Part shown: positions 8,448-14,197 of the stretch, in pieces | Numbering within the stretch: position 1 is the first letter of the stretch | Layout of the letters: every line of letters begins with the position of its first letter | NCBI GenBank assembly: GCA_910586095.1 | Contig: CAJUHQ010000043.1 | Location: 1 to 14,197, forward strand | Reading direction: 5' to 3' | DNA: 14,197 bases | Origin: an uncultured Lachnospiraceae bacterium | GTDB lineage: Bacteria > Bacillota > Clostridia > Lachnospirales > Lachnospiraceae | The notes under the pieces: generated by a model | Databases searched by the model: none | Seen by the model: only the letters and a program-made list of their open reading frames with translations | What the model was told of the DNA's origin: nothing | Made by a program: the position numbers and the translations under genes

Positions 8448-9416
8448 ATGATTGATAAGTTAATTGACAAAATTAAGGCAACTAAAGCACCAATTGTAGT
8501 AGGACTTGATCCTATGATGAAGTTTGTGCCAGAACGAATCAAAAAGGTAGCTTTTGATTTAAAAGGAGAGACGCTCGAAGGAGCAGCAGAGGCAATCTGG
8601 CTTTTCAATAAAGAAATCGTAGATAAAATATACGATCTTATCCCTGCAGTAAAACCGCAAATTGCCATGTATGAACAGTTTGGTATACCAGGACTGATCT
8701 CATTTCAGAGAACAGTTGACTACTGTAAACAAAAAGGATTGGTTGTTATTGGAGATGTTAAGCGTGGAGATATTGGTTCTACATCTGTTGCCTATGCTAC
8801 AGCCCATCTGGGCAAAGTTCAGGTTGGCAATAGTCTGTGTACAGGATTTGGAGAAGACTTTGCAACCGTGAATCCATATCTAGGTACAGATGGAGTACAA
8901 CCATTTATTGATGTATGTAAAGAAGAGAAAAAAGGAATATTTATATTGGTTAAAACTTCCAATGCAAGCAGCGGAGAATTTCAGGATCGATTGGTCAAGA
9001 GTGAGGTGGATGCAGAAAACAACACAATTTCAGAGAGGCCATTGTATGAGCTTGTGGGTGAGAAGGTTGCTCAATGGGGCGATCAGTTTATAGGCAGTAA
9101 TGGATACAGTTATGTAGGAGCTGTTGTGGGGGCGACTTATCCAGAACAAGGGCGTATACTTCGTCAAATTATGCCTAAAGCATTTATATTGGTTCCAGGG
9201 TACGGTGCACAGGGAGCTTCTGGCAAGGATCTTGTTCATTTCTTTGATGAGAATCGGTTGGGGGCTATTGTCAATTCGTCAAGAGGAATTATTGCTGCTT
9301 ATCAGAATGACAAATACAAACAGTTTGGAAGTGCTAATTTTGCTGATGCAGCAAGGCAAGCGGTGATTGATATGGTGGCGGATATCGATCAGGCTCTGAC
9401 TAGCGTAGGTAAATAA
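8448..9416 (+). CDS. pyrF: Orotidine 5'-phosphate decarboxylase (PyrF), type 2 subfamily
   Basis: PyrF removes CO2 from OMP to give UMP, the last step of de novo pyrimidine synthesis, in the cytoplasm. The catalytic signature GDVKRGDIGST is present with Asp103, Lys105 and Asp108. The N-terminal VVGLDPMMKFVPE segment and the 322-residue length fit the longer type 2 OMP decarboxylases rather than the roughly 235-residue type 1 enzymes. The late VPGYGAQG and VNSSRGI segments match the phosphate-binding end of the barrel. GGAGGA lies five bases before the ATG at 8448. Only 56 bases separate it from nrdD, with no terminator seen, so read-through from the nrdD promoter is possible. pyrE follows after a 245-base gap rather than the pyrK-pyrD pair often found with pyrF in related bacteria. 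Confidence 0.96.
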   Translation: MIDKLIDKIKATKAPIVVGLDPMMKFVPERIKKVAFDLKGETLEGAAEAIWLFNKEIVDKIYDLIPAVKPQIAMYEQFGIPGLISFQRTVDYCKQKGLVVIGDVKRGDIGSTSVAYATAHLGKVQVGNSLCTGFGEDFATVNPYLGTDGVQPFIDVCKEEKKGIFILVKTSNASSGEFQDRLVKSEVDAENNTISERPLYELVGEKVAQWGDQFIGSNGYSYVGAVVGATYPEQGRILRQIMPKAFILVPGYGAQGASGKDLVHFFDENRLGAIVNSSRGIIAAYQNDKYKQFGSANFADAARQAVIDMVADIDQALTSVGK

Positions 9417-9462
9417 GATTATAAAAATTTAATAAATTGGAAAAAATAGGAGATTTTGTTAG

Positions 9463-9491
9463 TTGAAAAAGCAATGAGTATGTGGTATTCT
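9463..9491 (+). promoter_or_regulatory. Alternative promoter candidate for pyrE
   Basis: TTGAAA (9463-9468), a 17-base spacer and TATTCT (9486-9491) with a TGG extension just before the -10 could form an extended -10 promoter. The -10 matches consensus at only four of six positions, so I rank it below the candidate at 9525-9553. Confidence 0.35.
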
Positions 9492-9500
9492 GAAAAAGTC

Positions 9501-9519
9501 TTATTATGTGAGATAATAA
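9501..9519. promoter_or_regulatory. Inverted repeat in the pyrF-pyrE gap, possible operator
   Basis: TTATTAT (9501-9507) and ATAATAA (9513-9519) form a perfect 7-bp dyad around five bases. It sits between two promoter candidates, 5 bases before the -35 of the stronger one. It is AT-only, so it would make a weak RNA hairpin; a protein-binding site is possible but unproven. Confidence 0.3.
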
Positions 9520-9524
9520 AGCAA

Positions 9525-9553
9525 TTTAAAGATGCCAGGGACATTACTATAAT
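9525..9553 (+). promoter_or_regulatory. Promoter of pyrE
   Basis: TTTAAA (9525-9530) and a perfect TATAAT (9548-9553) are spaced by 17 bases. Transcription would start near 9560, leaving a leader of about 100 bases before pyrE. This suggests pyrE can be transcribed independently of pyrF. Confidence 0.55.
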
Positions 9554-9661
9554 GGAACAGGTACTATTTTCATGAATGTTGTGTCGCAGAATGTTTGGAT
9601 CTGGTTTGAAAGGCTGTTTTTGTGGGGTATACAGACAGGAATGAGAAGAAAAGAGGTACAT

Positions 9662-10336
9662 ATGGAAAGTTATAAAAAAGAATTTATCGAATTTATGATT
9701 GACAGCGATGTGCTAAAATTTGGCGAATTTACACTCAAAAGTGGGCGAAAATCACCATTTTTTATGAATGCGGGAGCTTATGTGACAGGCTCACAGCTAC
9801 GAAAACTGGGACAATACTATGCAAATGCGATATATGACAATTATGGAAGTGATTTTGACGTGCTTTTTGGACCAGCGTACAAAGGAATTCCACTTGCAGT
9901 TGCCACAACGATAGCTTTTAGTGAATTGTATGACAAGGAGATTCGGTACTGTTCAAACAGAAAAGAGGTTAAGGATCACGGAGATGTAGGTATTTTGCTC
10001 GGCAGTGGTCTAAAGGATGGAGACAGAGTCGTAATTATTGAGGATGTCACAACATCTGGCAAATCTATAGAAGAGACATTCCCTATTCTTCGGGCGCAGG
10101 CAAATGTGGATGTTGTGGGCTTGATGGTAAGTTTAAATCGCCAAGAACGGGGAAAAACGCAGAAAAATGCACTCGCTGAGATACGGGAAGTATATGGAAT
10201 AGAGACAGGCGCTATTGTCACGATGGAGGAGGTTGTAGAGTATCTTTACAACAAAAATTATCATGGCAAAGTTTATATTGACAACCAGATGAAAGAGGCA
10301 ATTGACACTTATTATGCCCAGTATGGTGCAAAATAG
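9662..10336 (+). CDS. pyrE: Orotate phosphoribosyltransferase (PyrE)
   Basis: PyrE joins orotate and PRPP to form OMP, the substrate of PyrF, so the two neighbouring genes encode consecutive steps. The PRPP-binding signature VVIIEDVTTSGKS spans about residues 123-135. The N-terminal LKFGEFTLKSGRKSPFF segment, the FGPAYKGIPLA loop and a flexible-loop region around NRKEVKDHG are all typical. The protein is 224 residues, normal for the family. I chose the ATG at 9662 because AAGAGGT lies just upstream and MESYKKEFIEF gives the usual N-terminus. An in-frame ATG at 9572 would add 30 residues unlike the family. I see no terminator after it. A small membrane protein gene follows 129 bases later. Confidence 0.96.
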   Translation: MESYKKEFIEFMIDSDVLKFGEFTLKSGRKSPFFMNAGAYVTGSQLRKLGQYYANAIYDNYGSDFDVLFGPAYKGIPLAVATTIAFSELYDKEIRYCSNRKEVKDHGDVGILLGSGLKDGDRVVIIEDVTTSGKSIEETFPILRAQANVDVVGLMVSLNRQERGKTQKNALAEIREVYGIETGAIVTMEEVVEYLYNKNYHGKVYIDNQMKEAIDTYYAQYGAK

Positions 10337-10465
10337 AGATACAAATGAAAATCAAAGAGGCACTTGTACAGATTTGAGAGAAGGTTTTGCACAGAATCGC
10401 AAAGAGGTTGTTTTAGAAAAGGTAAGACTTCATGTAGATTGAGATTAGTAAGAGGGGGACAGTAT

Positions 10466-10618
10466 ATGGATGAGAGAGTGTATAAGACTATGAGCCGTTC
10501 TGGAGCGCTTTCTATAGCAATAGGAGTCATTTCTATTGTAGTGGGGGTGACAAGCGGTGTTCTGCTTTTAATCAGTGGTGGCAGACTTTTGGCAGGCAAA
10601 GCAAAAATATTATTTTAA
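10466..10618 (+). CDS. Small predicted membrane protein, 50 residues
   Basis: This encodes a 50-residue protein starting MDERVYKTMSRSGA, with one long hydrophobic segment (about residues 13-41, rich in Ile, Val, Gly) and a basic C-terminal tail. The predicted topology is a single-pass membrane protein or a tight hairpin. The ATG at 10466 has AAGAGGGGG 6-7 bases upstream, a strong ribosome binding site. The frame runs further up to a TTG at 10364, but that extension is cysteine- and arginine-rich and unlike a protein start. From memory, similar small proteins occur in Lachnospiraceae next to another small membrane protein, as here. No function is known to me. A terminator-like hairpin follows 11 bases after the stop. 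Confidence 0.75.
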   Translation: MDERVYKTMSRSGALSIAIGVISIVVGVTSGVLLLISGGRLLAGKAKILF

Positions 10619-10629
10619 TTGATAGGCAG

Positions 10630-10655
10630 ATGGGCATTTCAGACGGAATGCCCAT
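10630..10655 (+). terminator. Terminator-like hairpin after the 50-residue protein gene
   Basis: ATGGGCATT (10630-10638) pairs with AATGCCCAT (10647-10655). Two further inner pairs (one G-U, one C-G) make an 11-bp stem with an AGAC tetraloop. Only a short T-run (three or four bases) follows, so termination may be partial. It begins 11 bases after the stop and probably ends a pyrE-containing transcript. Confidence 0.55.
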
Positions 10656-10713
10656 TTCGCGTACACAGGCATGTAAGCTTTATAGATTTCCAGATAGAAA
10701 AGGACATGGATAA

Positions 10714-11040
10714 ATGCATTGGTTTTTAAACAAGGAAGGATATATTTTTACTGATAAAAAGAATCCAAAATGGGGAATTATGTCTTCCATACTAGGTGTG
10801 ATTACAGTAGTTTCTATATGGATGGCAGTCTATTTTACCTATCGAAATGGTGGGATGGCTCCCATGCAGTATGGAGCAGTGATTTTACTTGCTATAGTAT
10901 ATGCTATTACTGGAATTTCATTGGGGATACATTCATTGACAGAGAAAGATATTTTTCGCTTCTTTCCTATAGTGGGAATAGTGTTGAATTTATTGGCAGC
11001 AATAGCAGGAGGCTTTATTTTATATTTGGGATTAGGTTGA
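10714..11040 (+). CDS. Three-pass small membrane protein, DUF6142-like
   Basis: This 108-residue protein has three hydrophobic segments (about residues 21-43, 52-73 and 83-106) joined by short polar loops, and a basic N-terminus containing TDKKNPKWGIMS. The YRNGG segment after the first helix and the LGIHSLTEKDIFRFF loop recall a Lachnospiraceae family I know as DUF6142; that assignment is from memory and untested. It has no signal peptide, catalytic motif or transport signature. The ATG at 10714 has AAAGGA upstream at an acceptable distance. The gene lies between a terminator-like hairpin and a 154-base gap before the M29 peptidase gene, so it may be its own unit. Its function is unknown. 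Confidence 0.75.
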   Translation: MHWFLNKEGYIFTDKKNPKWGIMSSILGVITVVSIWMAVYFTYRNGGMAPMQYGAVILLAIVYAITGISLGIHSLTEKDIFRFFPIVGIVLNLLAAIAGGFILYLGLG

Positions 11041-11124
11041 ACGTAAACTATTCTAAATAGGAGCTATCCTAAATAGAGTAGGAGTTTATGCGAATGGTGT
11101 TTGCAATGTAGATTTGAGCTCGAG

Positions 11125-11162
11125 ACAATGTGTATGTGTCATGTGATGCATACACATATTGT
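11125..11162 (+). other. Inverted repeat in the leader of the M29 peptidase gene
   Basis: TGTGTATG (11129-11136) and CATACACA (11149-11156) form a perfect 8-bp dyad. Outer ACAAT/ATTGT arms extend it from 11125 to 11162 with a small bulge. It ends 14 bases before the ribosome binding site. No T-tract follows, so an operator or leader hairpin is likelier than a terminator. A weak promoter (TTGCAA 11101-11106, GACAAT 11124-11129) would overlap its left arm. Confidence 0.4.
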
Positions 11163-11194
11163 TCGTAGGCTGAGAAAGGAGCATAACGATTATT

Positions 11195-13267
11195 ATGGAT
11201 ATTATAGAGGAACGCTATCAACTTGCGGAGGGTAGAATCTGTGAGATTGTAAAAGTGCAGGAAATCGCAAATGAGTATAAAGAATATTTTAAGAAAACAG
11301 CAGAGTTTATACAACTGGTGTTGGATGCCTATAAAAATGTAGGAGTGCTTACACAGATGGATGAACTCAGGGCGCAAAATAGGGCGCTTTATGAGGATAT
11401 TAGCATAGATCATTATGAGCAAAGTTATGCCAATCCTACATATGCATGTGATAAATTTGGAGTGGAGTATGGGCAACTATTGTCTTTTTTGGCTGTTGAG
11501 ATTCGTTCTATGATTTCGTATGCTTTTGAGACACGCCAAGAGGACTTAACGATACGTATGGAACTTTTTGTAGAGATTTACAATCTGTTTGCCTATGCAT
11601 ATGCCGAAGCACAGCCAGGACAATCTGTAGAAGAGATGATACCATCTGCGGAGTCTGTCAAAGAGACACTCTACTGGTTTGTAAATGATTATTTTGAGAT
11701 GGGAGCACGCCAGAAAGTACGTGAGCAGGTGATTAGCGAGGATAATTTCGCTGTGAAAGTGATTATGGAGAGCGATTTGGAGGATCTTCGTTATTTGTAT
11801 CGATATGGAGCATTTGTGTCGTCGCAAGTCGAAGAGATGGCACGATATCTTAACAGTCTTTCACAGGAACGTATTCAAATGATTGCGGATACCTATACAG
11901 AGGGATTTCGCATAGGTTTTGTCAAGGCAAATAAAGATTTGAGCAAGAAAAAGGTAGTAGCTATTCATTATATGATTGGATTTGAGCGTATTATTCGGGC
12001 GGCTATCAAAAACTTTGAGAAGTTGGGCTTACAACCTACCATTAGCAGAGAAACAAACAGTATTTTTAGAAAAAAAGGAATGGAGTCTGTTGGATGTTTT
12101 GGAGCGGAGATCAACAAACAATTTCTGTACGATCATAGAAACGACCAGGCGTTGTTCTTAGACAAGCGATTTGTGAATAGAAGGCTTGAAGTGTTAAAAC
12201 TTGCCTATGAGGAAGTAAAAGAGCGTGCAGCATTATTTGCGGGACCGGCAGCGGTGGAAGTGTTTGGAGAGGTGCCTTTTGTGCCTGTTTCTAAAAAAGA
12301 GGCATGCAGTTTTAGTGCAGAACAGCAACAATTAGTCACAGAACTGAAAGGAGCAATGGCAGAGATTCTAAATAAATATTTGAAATGTGAGGAATATGGT
12401 TACACGATTATAGCATTTCCGGTACCTGATATTGGAGCACGTTTTGACGAGATTTTTGATGAAACTATCAAACTAAATACCTTGGATTATGTTTTGTATG
12501 AGCAGATACAAGCAGTTTTGATTCGCACGCTAAACAAGGCTAGCTATGTGGAGATTAAAGGACAAAACGGAAATAAAACAGATCTTCGTGTAGCATTATA
12601 TCCTTTGAAGGATCTAGAACGCGAAACTATTTTTGAAAATTGTGTTGCTGATGTCAACATTCCAGTGGGAGAGGTATTCACATCGCCTGTTCTTGCAGGA
12701 ACAAATGGAAAACTTCATGTAACTCGTGTATTTCTCAATCAACTAGAATATCAAAATCTAGAGATTGATTTTAAAGATGGTATGATACAACAGTACACTT
12801 GTACAAATTTTGATGATGAGGAAAGTAATAAGACCTATATTAAAGAAAATGTACTGTGTAATCATAATACACTTCCAATGGGAGAGTTTGCAATTGGCAC
12901 CAATACGACAGCGTATATGATGGCGCGAAAGTATGATATAGAAAGTTTGCTTCCCATTTTGATTGCAGAAAAAACAGGACCACATTTTGCTGTAGGTGAT
13001 ACCTGTTATGCACGAAGTGAGGACATAAAAGTGTACAATGAGGATGGAAAGGAAATTGTGGCAAAGGATAATGAAGTGTCGCTTTTGAGAAAAACAGAAA
13101 GTTCTAAGGCATATTATTCTTGTCATACAGACATTACAATCCCATATGACGAATTGGGCTCAATCATTGCATATGATAGCCACAACAATGCATACCCCAT
13201 TATTGAAAAAGGAAGATTTGTATTAGAGGGAACAGAGGAATTGAATCGGCCTTTTGATGAAAATTGA
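11195..13267 (+). CDS. M29-family metallo-aminopeptidase with long N-terminal region
   Basis: The C-terminal part of this 690-residue protein has the metal-binding set of M29 aminopeptidases (AmpS/AmpT/PepS type), which remove N-terminal residues from peptides using two metal ions. The candidate ligands are Glu493 (VGEVFTSP), Glu564 (MGEFAIGTN), Glu592 and His597 (EKTGPHF), and His644 and Asp646 (CHTD). The order, and the 5- and 2-residue spacings, match the family as I recall it. Tyr605 is a candidate for the catalytic tyrosine, one residue further along than I remember. Classical M29 enzymes are about 370-415 residues, so roughly 280-300 N-terminal residues are extra. That part is helical-looking and lacks motifs I can name. 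There is no signal peptide, so the protein is probably cytoplasmic. AAAGGAG lies 13 bases before the ATG, rather far. It may be transcribed alone. Confidence 0.8.
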   Translation: MDIIEERYQLAEGRICEIVKVQEIANEYKEYFKKTAEFIQLVLDAYKNVGVLTQMDELRAQNRALYEDISIDHYEQSYANPTYACDKFGVEYGQLLSFLAVEIRSMISYAFETRQEDLTIRMELFVEIYNLFAYAYAEAQPGQSVEEMIPSAESVKETLYWFVNDYFEMGARQKVREQVISEDNFAVKVIMESDLEDLRYLYRYGAFVSSQVEEMARYLNSLSQERIQMIADTYTEGFRIGFVKANKDLSKKKVVAIHYMIGFERIIRAAIKNFEKLGLQPTISRETNSIFRKKGMESVGCFGAEINKQFLYDHRNDQALFLDKRFVNRRLEVLKLAYEEVKERAALFAGPAAVEVFGEVPFVPVSKKEACSFSAEQQQLVTELKGAMAEILNKYLKCEEYGYTIIAFPVPDIGARFDEIFDETIKLNTLDYVLYEQIQAVLIRTLNKASYVEIKGQNGNKTDLRVALYPLKDLERETIFENCVADVNIPVGEVFTSPVLAGTNGKLHVTRVFLNQLEYQNLEIDFKDGMIQQYTCTNFDDEESNKTYIKENVLCNHNTLPMGEFAIGTNTTAYMMARKYDIESLLPILIAEKTGPHFAVGDTCYARSEDIKVYNEDGKEIVAKDNEVSLLRKTESSKAYYSCHTDITIPYDELGSIIAYDSHNNAYPIIEKGRFVLEGTEELNRPFDEN

Positions 13268-13351
13268 TCGATCATTTGTTATTTCTTACAGGTTTATTTG
13301 TTAATGCACATGATGGTGTTAAAGTAGTATCAATCAACACGATCTGATTAT

Positions 13352-13470
13352 TGAAAAAGTCTCGATTTTCACGCGCGCTATGCAGCTTGCTGCATGTGTG
13401 CATCTCGTTTCTAAACGCCCACTTTTATTGATGGTGATGCAGGTATGGTTGCATGGGTGTTTAGAAAGCG
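13352..13470 (+). ncRNA. Run of hairpins before purE: candidate leader RNA or terminator
   Basis: The 313-base gap 13268-13580 has no gene, but holds three adjacent stems. TGAAAA/TTTTCA is a weak 6-bp stem (13352-13371). GCGCGC and AUGCAG pair with CUGCAU and GUGUGC around a CUUG loop (13373-13401, one bulged base, two G-U pairs). Bases 13406-13421 pair with 13454-13470 in a 16-bp stem with one bulge, one G-U pair and a 32-base loop. The last stem is followed by a T-rich stretch (13471-13483), so it may be an intrinsic terminator for the M29 gene or the expression platform of a regulatory RNA. ATGCAG at 13437-13442 could also pair with CTGCAT at 13390-13395, an alternative to the second stem. 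I match it to no known riboswitch. Bases 13268-13351 show nothing clear. Confidence 0.4.
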
Positions 13471-13502
13471 TTATATTTTTATTGTTTGACTAGAATAATA
13501 TG

Positions 13503-13531
13503 TTGACGGATCTACAGATTATTTGTAAACT
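13503..13531 (+). promoter_or_regulatory. Promoter candidate of purE
   Basis: TTGACG (13503-13508) and TAAACT (13526-13531) are separated by 17 bases. The -35 is near-perfect; the -10 matches at four of six positions. The start would be near 13538, about 43 bases before purE. If it is real, the hairpins at 13352-13470 lie outside the main purE transcript. Confidence 0.4.
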
Positions 13532-13580
13532 ATAAGATGAAAAGGAATCCAAAAACATTGATGATATGAGGAGGTTTGTT

Positions 13581-14063
13581 ATGGCACAGGTTGGTATTGT
13601 TATGGGCTCCGATTCGGATATGCCCGTTATGGAGAAAGCAGCAGAGATCTTGAAGGAGTTGGATATTTCTTATGAGATGAGAATTATTTCTGCTCATAGA
13701 GAGCCAGATATATTTTTTGAGTATGCCCAAACAGCGGAGGAAAAAGGGTATAAAGTAATCATAGCAGGAGCAGGTATGGCAGCTCATCTTCCAGGAATGT
13801 GTGCTGCTATTTTCCCGATGCCAGTTATTGGGGTGCCGATGCACACATCTTCTCTTGGAGGTCGTGATTCTTTGTATTCTATCGTACAGATGCCTTCTGG
13901 GATTCCAGTGGCGACAGTGGCCATTAATGGTGGAACAAACGCAGGGCTTTTAGCAGCAAAGATTCTTGCTACTTCAGACAGTGCGATTCTAGATAAGCTC
14001 AAAGCATACTCTGCAAAATTAAAACAACAAGTTATGGAGAAGGATGCGAAATTAAAAAACTAA
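13581..14063 (+). CDS. purE: N5-carboxyaminoimidazole ribonucleotide mutase, PurE class I
   Basis: PurE converts N5-CAIR to CAIR in purine synthesis, working after PurK, which is not in this window. The N-terminal GSDSDMPVM loop (residues 9-17) binds the substrate phosphate. SAHR (37-40) carries the catalytic histidine His39, followed here by Glu-Pro-Asp rather than the more familiar Thr-Pro. The GMAAHLPGM segment and the DSLYSIVQMPSGIPVATV core are strongly conserved class I features. At 160 residues it has the usual length. I chose the ATG at 13581, preceded by AGGAGG (13569-13574). An in-frame ATG at 13566 overlaps that site and is unlikely. The stop codon lies inside the downstream terminator stem. 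No other pur gene is seen, although the window ends 134 bases later. Confidence 0.96.
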   Translation: MAQVGIVMGSDSDMPVMEKAAEILKELDISYEMRIISAHREPDIFFEYAQTAEEKGYKVIIAGAGMAAHLPGMCAAIFPMPVIGVPMHTSSLGGRDSLYSIVQMPSGIPVATVAINGGTNAGLLAAKILATSDSAILDKLKAYSAKLKQQVMEKDAKLKN

Positions 14064-14112
14064 GTACTTCTAAGGCCCAAAAAGGCAGGGCCTAAGAATT
14101 ACTAAGTTTTTT
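14054..14112 (+). terminator. Long intrinsic terminator of purE containing its stop codon
   Basis: Bases 14054-14078 pair with 14088-14112 around a 9-base loop, leaving three mismatches in 25 positions. The apex is AGGCCC/GGGCCT, and the base is six A (14054-14059) against six T (14107-14112). The purE stop (14061-14063) is within the 5' arm. A-rich and T-rich ends could let it act in both directions. Confidence 0.8.
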
Positions 14113-14197
14113 ATGAAAGTAAAAAAAGAGAAGAGATCTTCAAAGGCCCAAAAAGGCAGGGCCTAAGAATTACTAAGTTTTTTATGAAAGTAAAAAA
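14067..14197 (+). repeat. 71-base-period tandem direct repeat around the terminator
   Basis: Bases 14072-14126 recur exactly at 14143-14197 (55 bases), offset by 71. With one mismatch at 14071/14142 the match extends left to 14067/14138. Both copies hold the AGGCCC/GGGCCT hairpin and the six-T run, but only the first has the long A-rich 5' arm. The second copy is cut by the window end, so the copy number is unknown. Confidence 0.9.

Noticed and set aside
9595..9645. PyrR-binding leader before pyrE
   Set aside because: A short AAAGGCTG resembles part of the PyrR-binding loop, but the rest of the consensus and an antiterminator/terminator pair are missing.
9572..9661. Longer pyrE start at 9572
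   Set aside because: The 30 added residues do not resemble PyrE N-termini, and a good ribosome binding site precedes the ATG at 9662.
10387..10416. Promoter for the 50-residue membrane protein (TTGCAC with TTTTAG)
   Set aside because: The -10 matches consensus at only three of six positions with an 18-base spacer, within chance for AT-rich DNA.
10364..10465. Upstream TTG start for the 50-residue membrane protein
   Set aside because: The extension is cysteine- and arginine-rich, has no clear ribosome binding site, and a strong GGGGG-type site precedes the ATG at 10466.
13406..13470. Small transposable element (MITE) from the inverted repeat
   Set aside because: The 65-base length is very short, no target-site duplication flanks it, and the T-rich run after it fits a terminator better.
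13268..13580. Purine riboswitch before purE
   Set aside because: The conserved core of guanine/adenine aptamers (a TATAA-type P1 start and the paired loop sequences) is not seen, so I report only unassigned structure.
14113..14166. 17-codon ORF starting MKVKKEK inside the repeat
   Set aside because: It has no ribosome binding site, is preceded by the terminator T-run, and is interrupted by the second repeat copy.
14067..14197. CRISPR array
   Set aside because: Two 55-base copies with a 16-base gap containing a terminator hairpin do not fit repeat-spacer dimensions, and no cas gene is present.

Overview
The window reads as ordinary chromosomal DNA from an AT-rich, anaerobic, low-GC Gram-positive bacterium, most likely a Clostridia member close to Lachnospiraceae. 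Supporting signs are an AddAB-type (not RecBCD) helicase-nuclease subunit, an oxygen-sensitive class III ribonucleotide reductase, strong AGGAGG-type ribosome binding sites, and small membrane proteins of a type I associate with Lachnospiraceae. All ten genes I support lie on the + strand. I see no rRNA, tRNA, CRISPR array, transposase, phage gene or toxin-antitoxin pair.

Layout. (1) 64-5705 is one tight cluster: addA, a HAD-family phosphatase, and a TPR lipoprotein that overlaps the HAD gene by 4 bases. (2) 5706-5982 is a regulatory gap with two NrdR-box-like sites exactly 31 bp apart and a sigma-A-type promoter just downstream. It leads into nrdD (5983-8391), whose product carries a C-terminal redoxin-like domain with a CPNC motif. 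(3) pyrF (8448-9416) and pyrE (9662-10336) give two steps of UMP synthesis. They are separated by 245 non-coding bases holding a good promoter, and pyrK/pyrD do not lie between them. (4) 10466-11040 holds two small membrane protein genes separated by a strong hairpin. (5) 11195-13267 encodes a 690-residue protein whose C-terminal part has the full M29 aminopeptidase metal-ligand set, behind a long N-terminal region I cannot assign. (6) 13268-13580 is a 313-base gap with a run of hairpins and a promoter candidate before purE (13581-14063). (7) purE ends in a long terminator hairpin that contains its own stop codon, followed by a 71-base-period direct repeat running to the window edge.

How the genes fit together. 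The cluster is mainly core nucleic-acid and nucleotide metabolism: break repair (addA), anaerobic dNTP supply (nrdD), pyrimidine (pyrF, pyrE) and purine (purE) synthesis. Peptide degradation and small envelope proteins make up the rest. I found no convincing new defence or mobile system. The points most worth checking are the NrdD-redoxin fusion with its NrdR sites, the structured DNA before purE, the N-terminal region of the M29 protein, and the 55-base exact repeat at the window end, which looks like an unresolved assembly loop over a tandem repeat.
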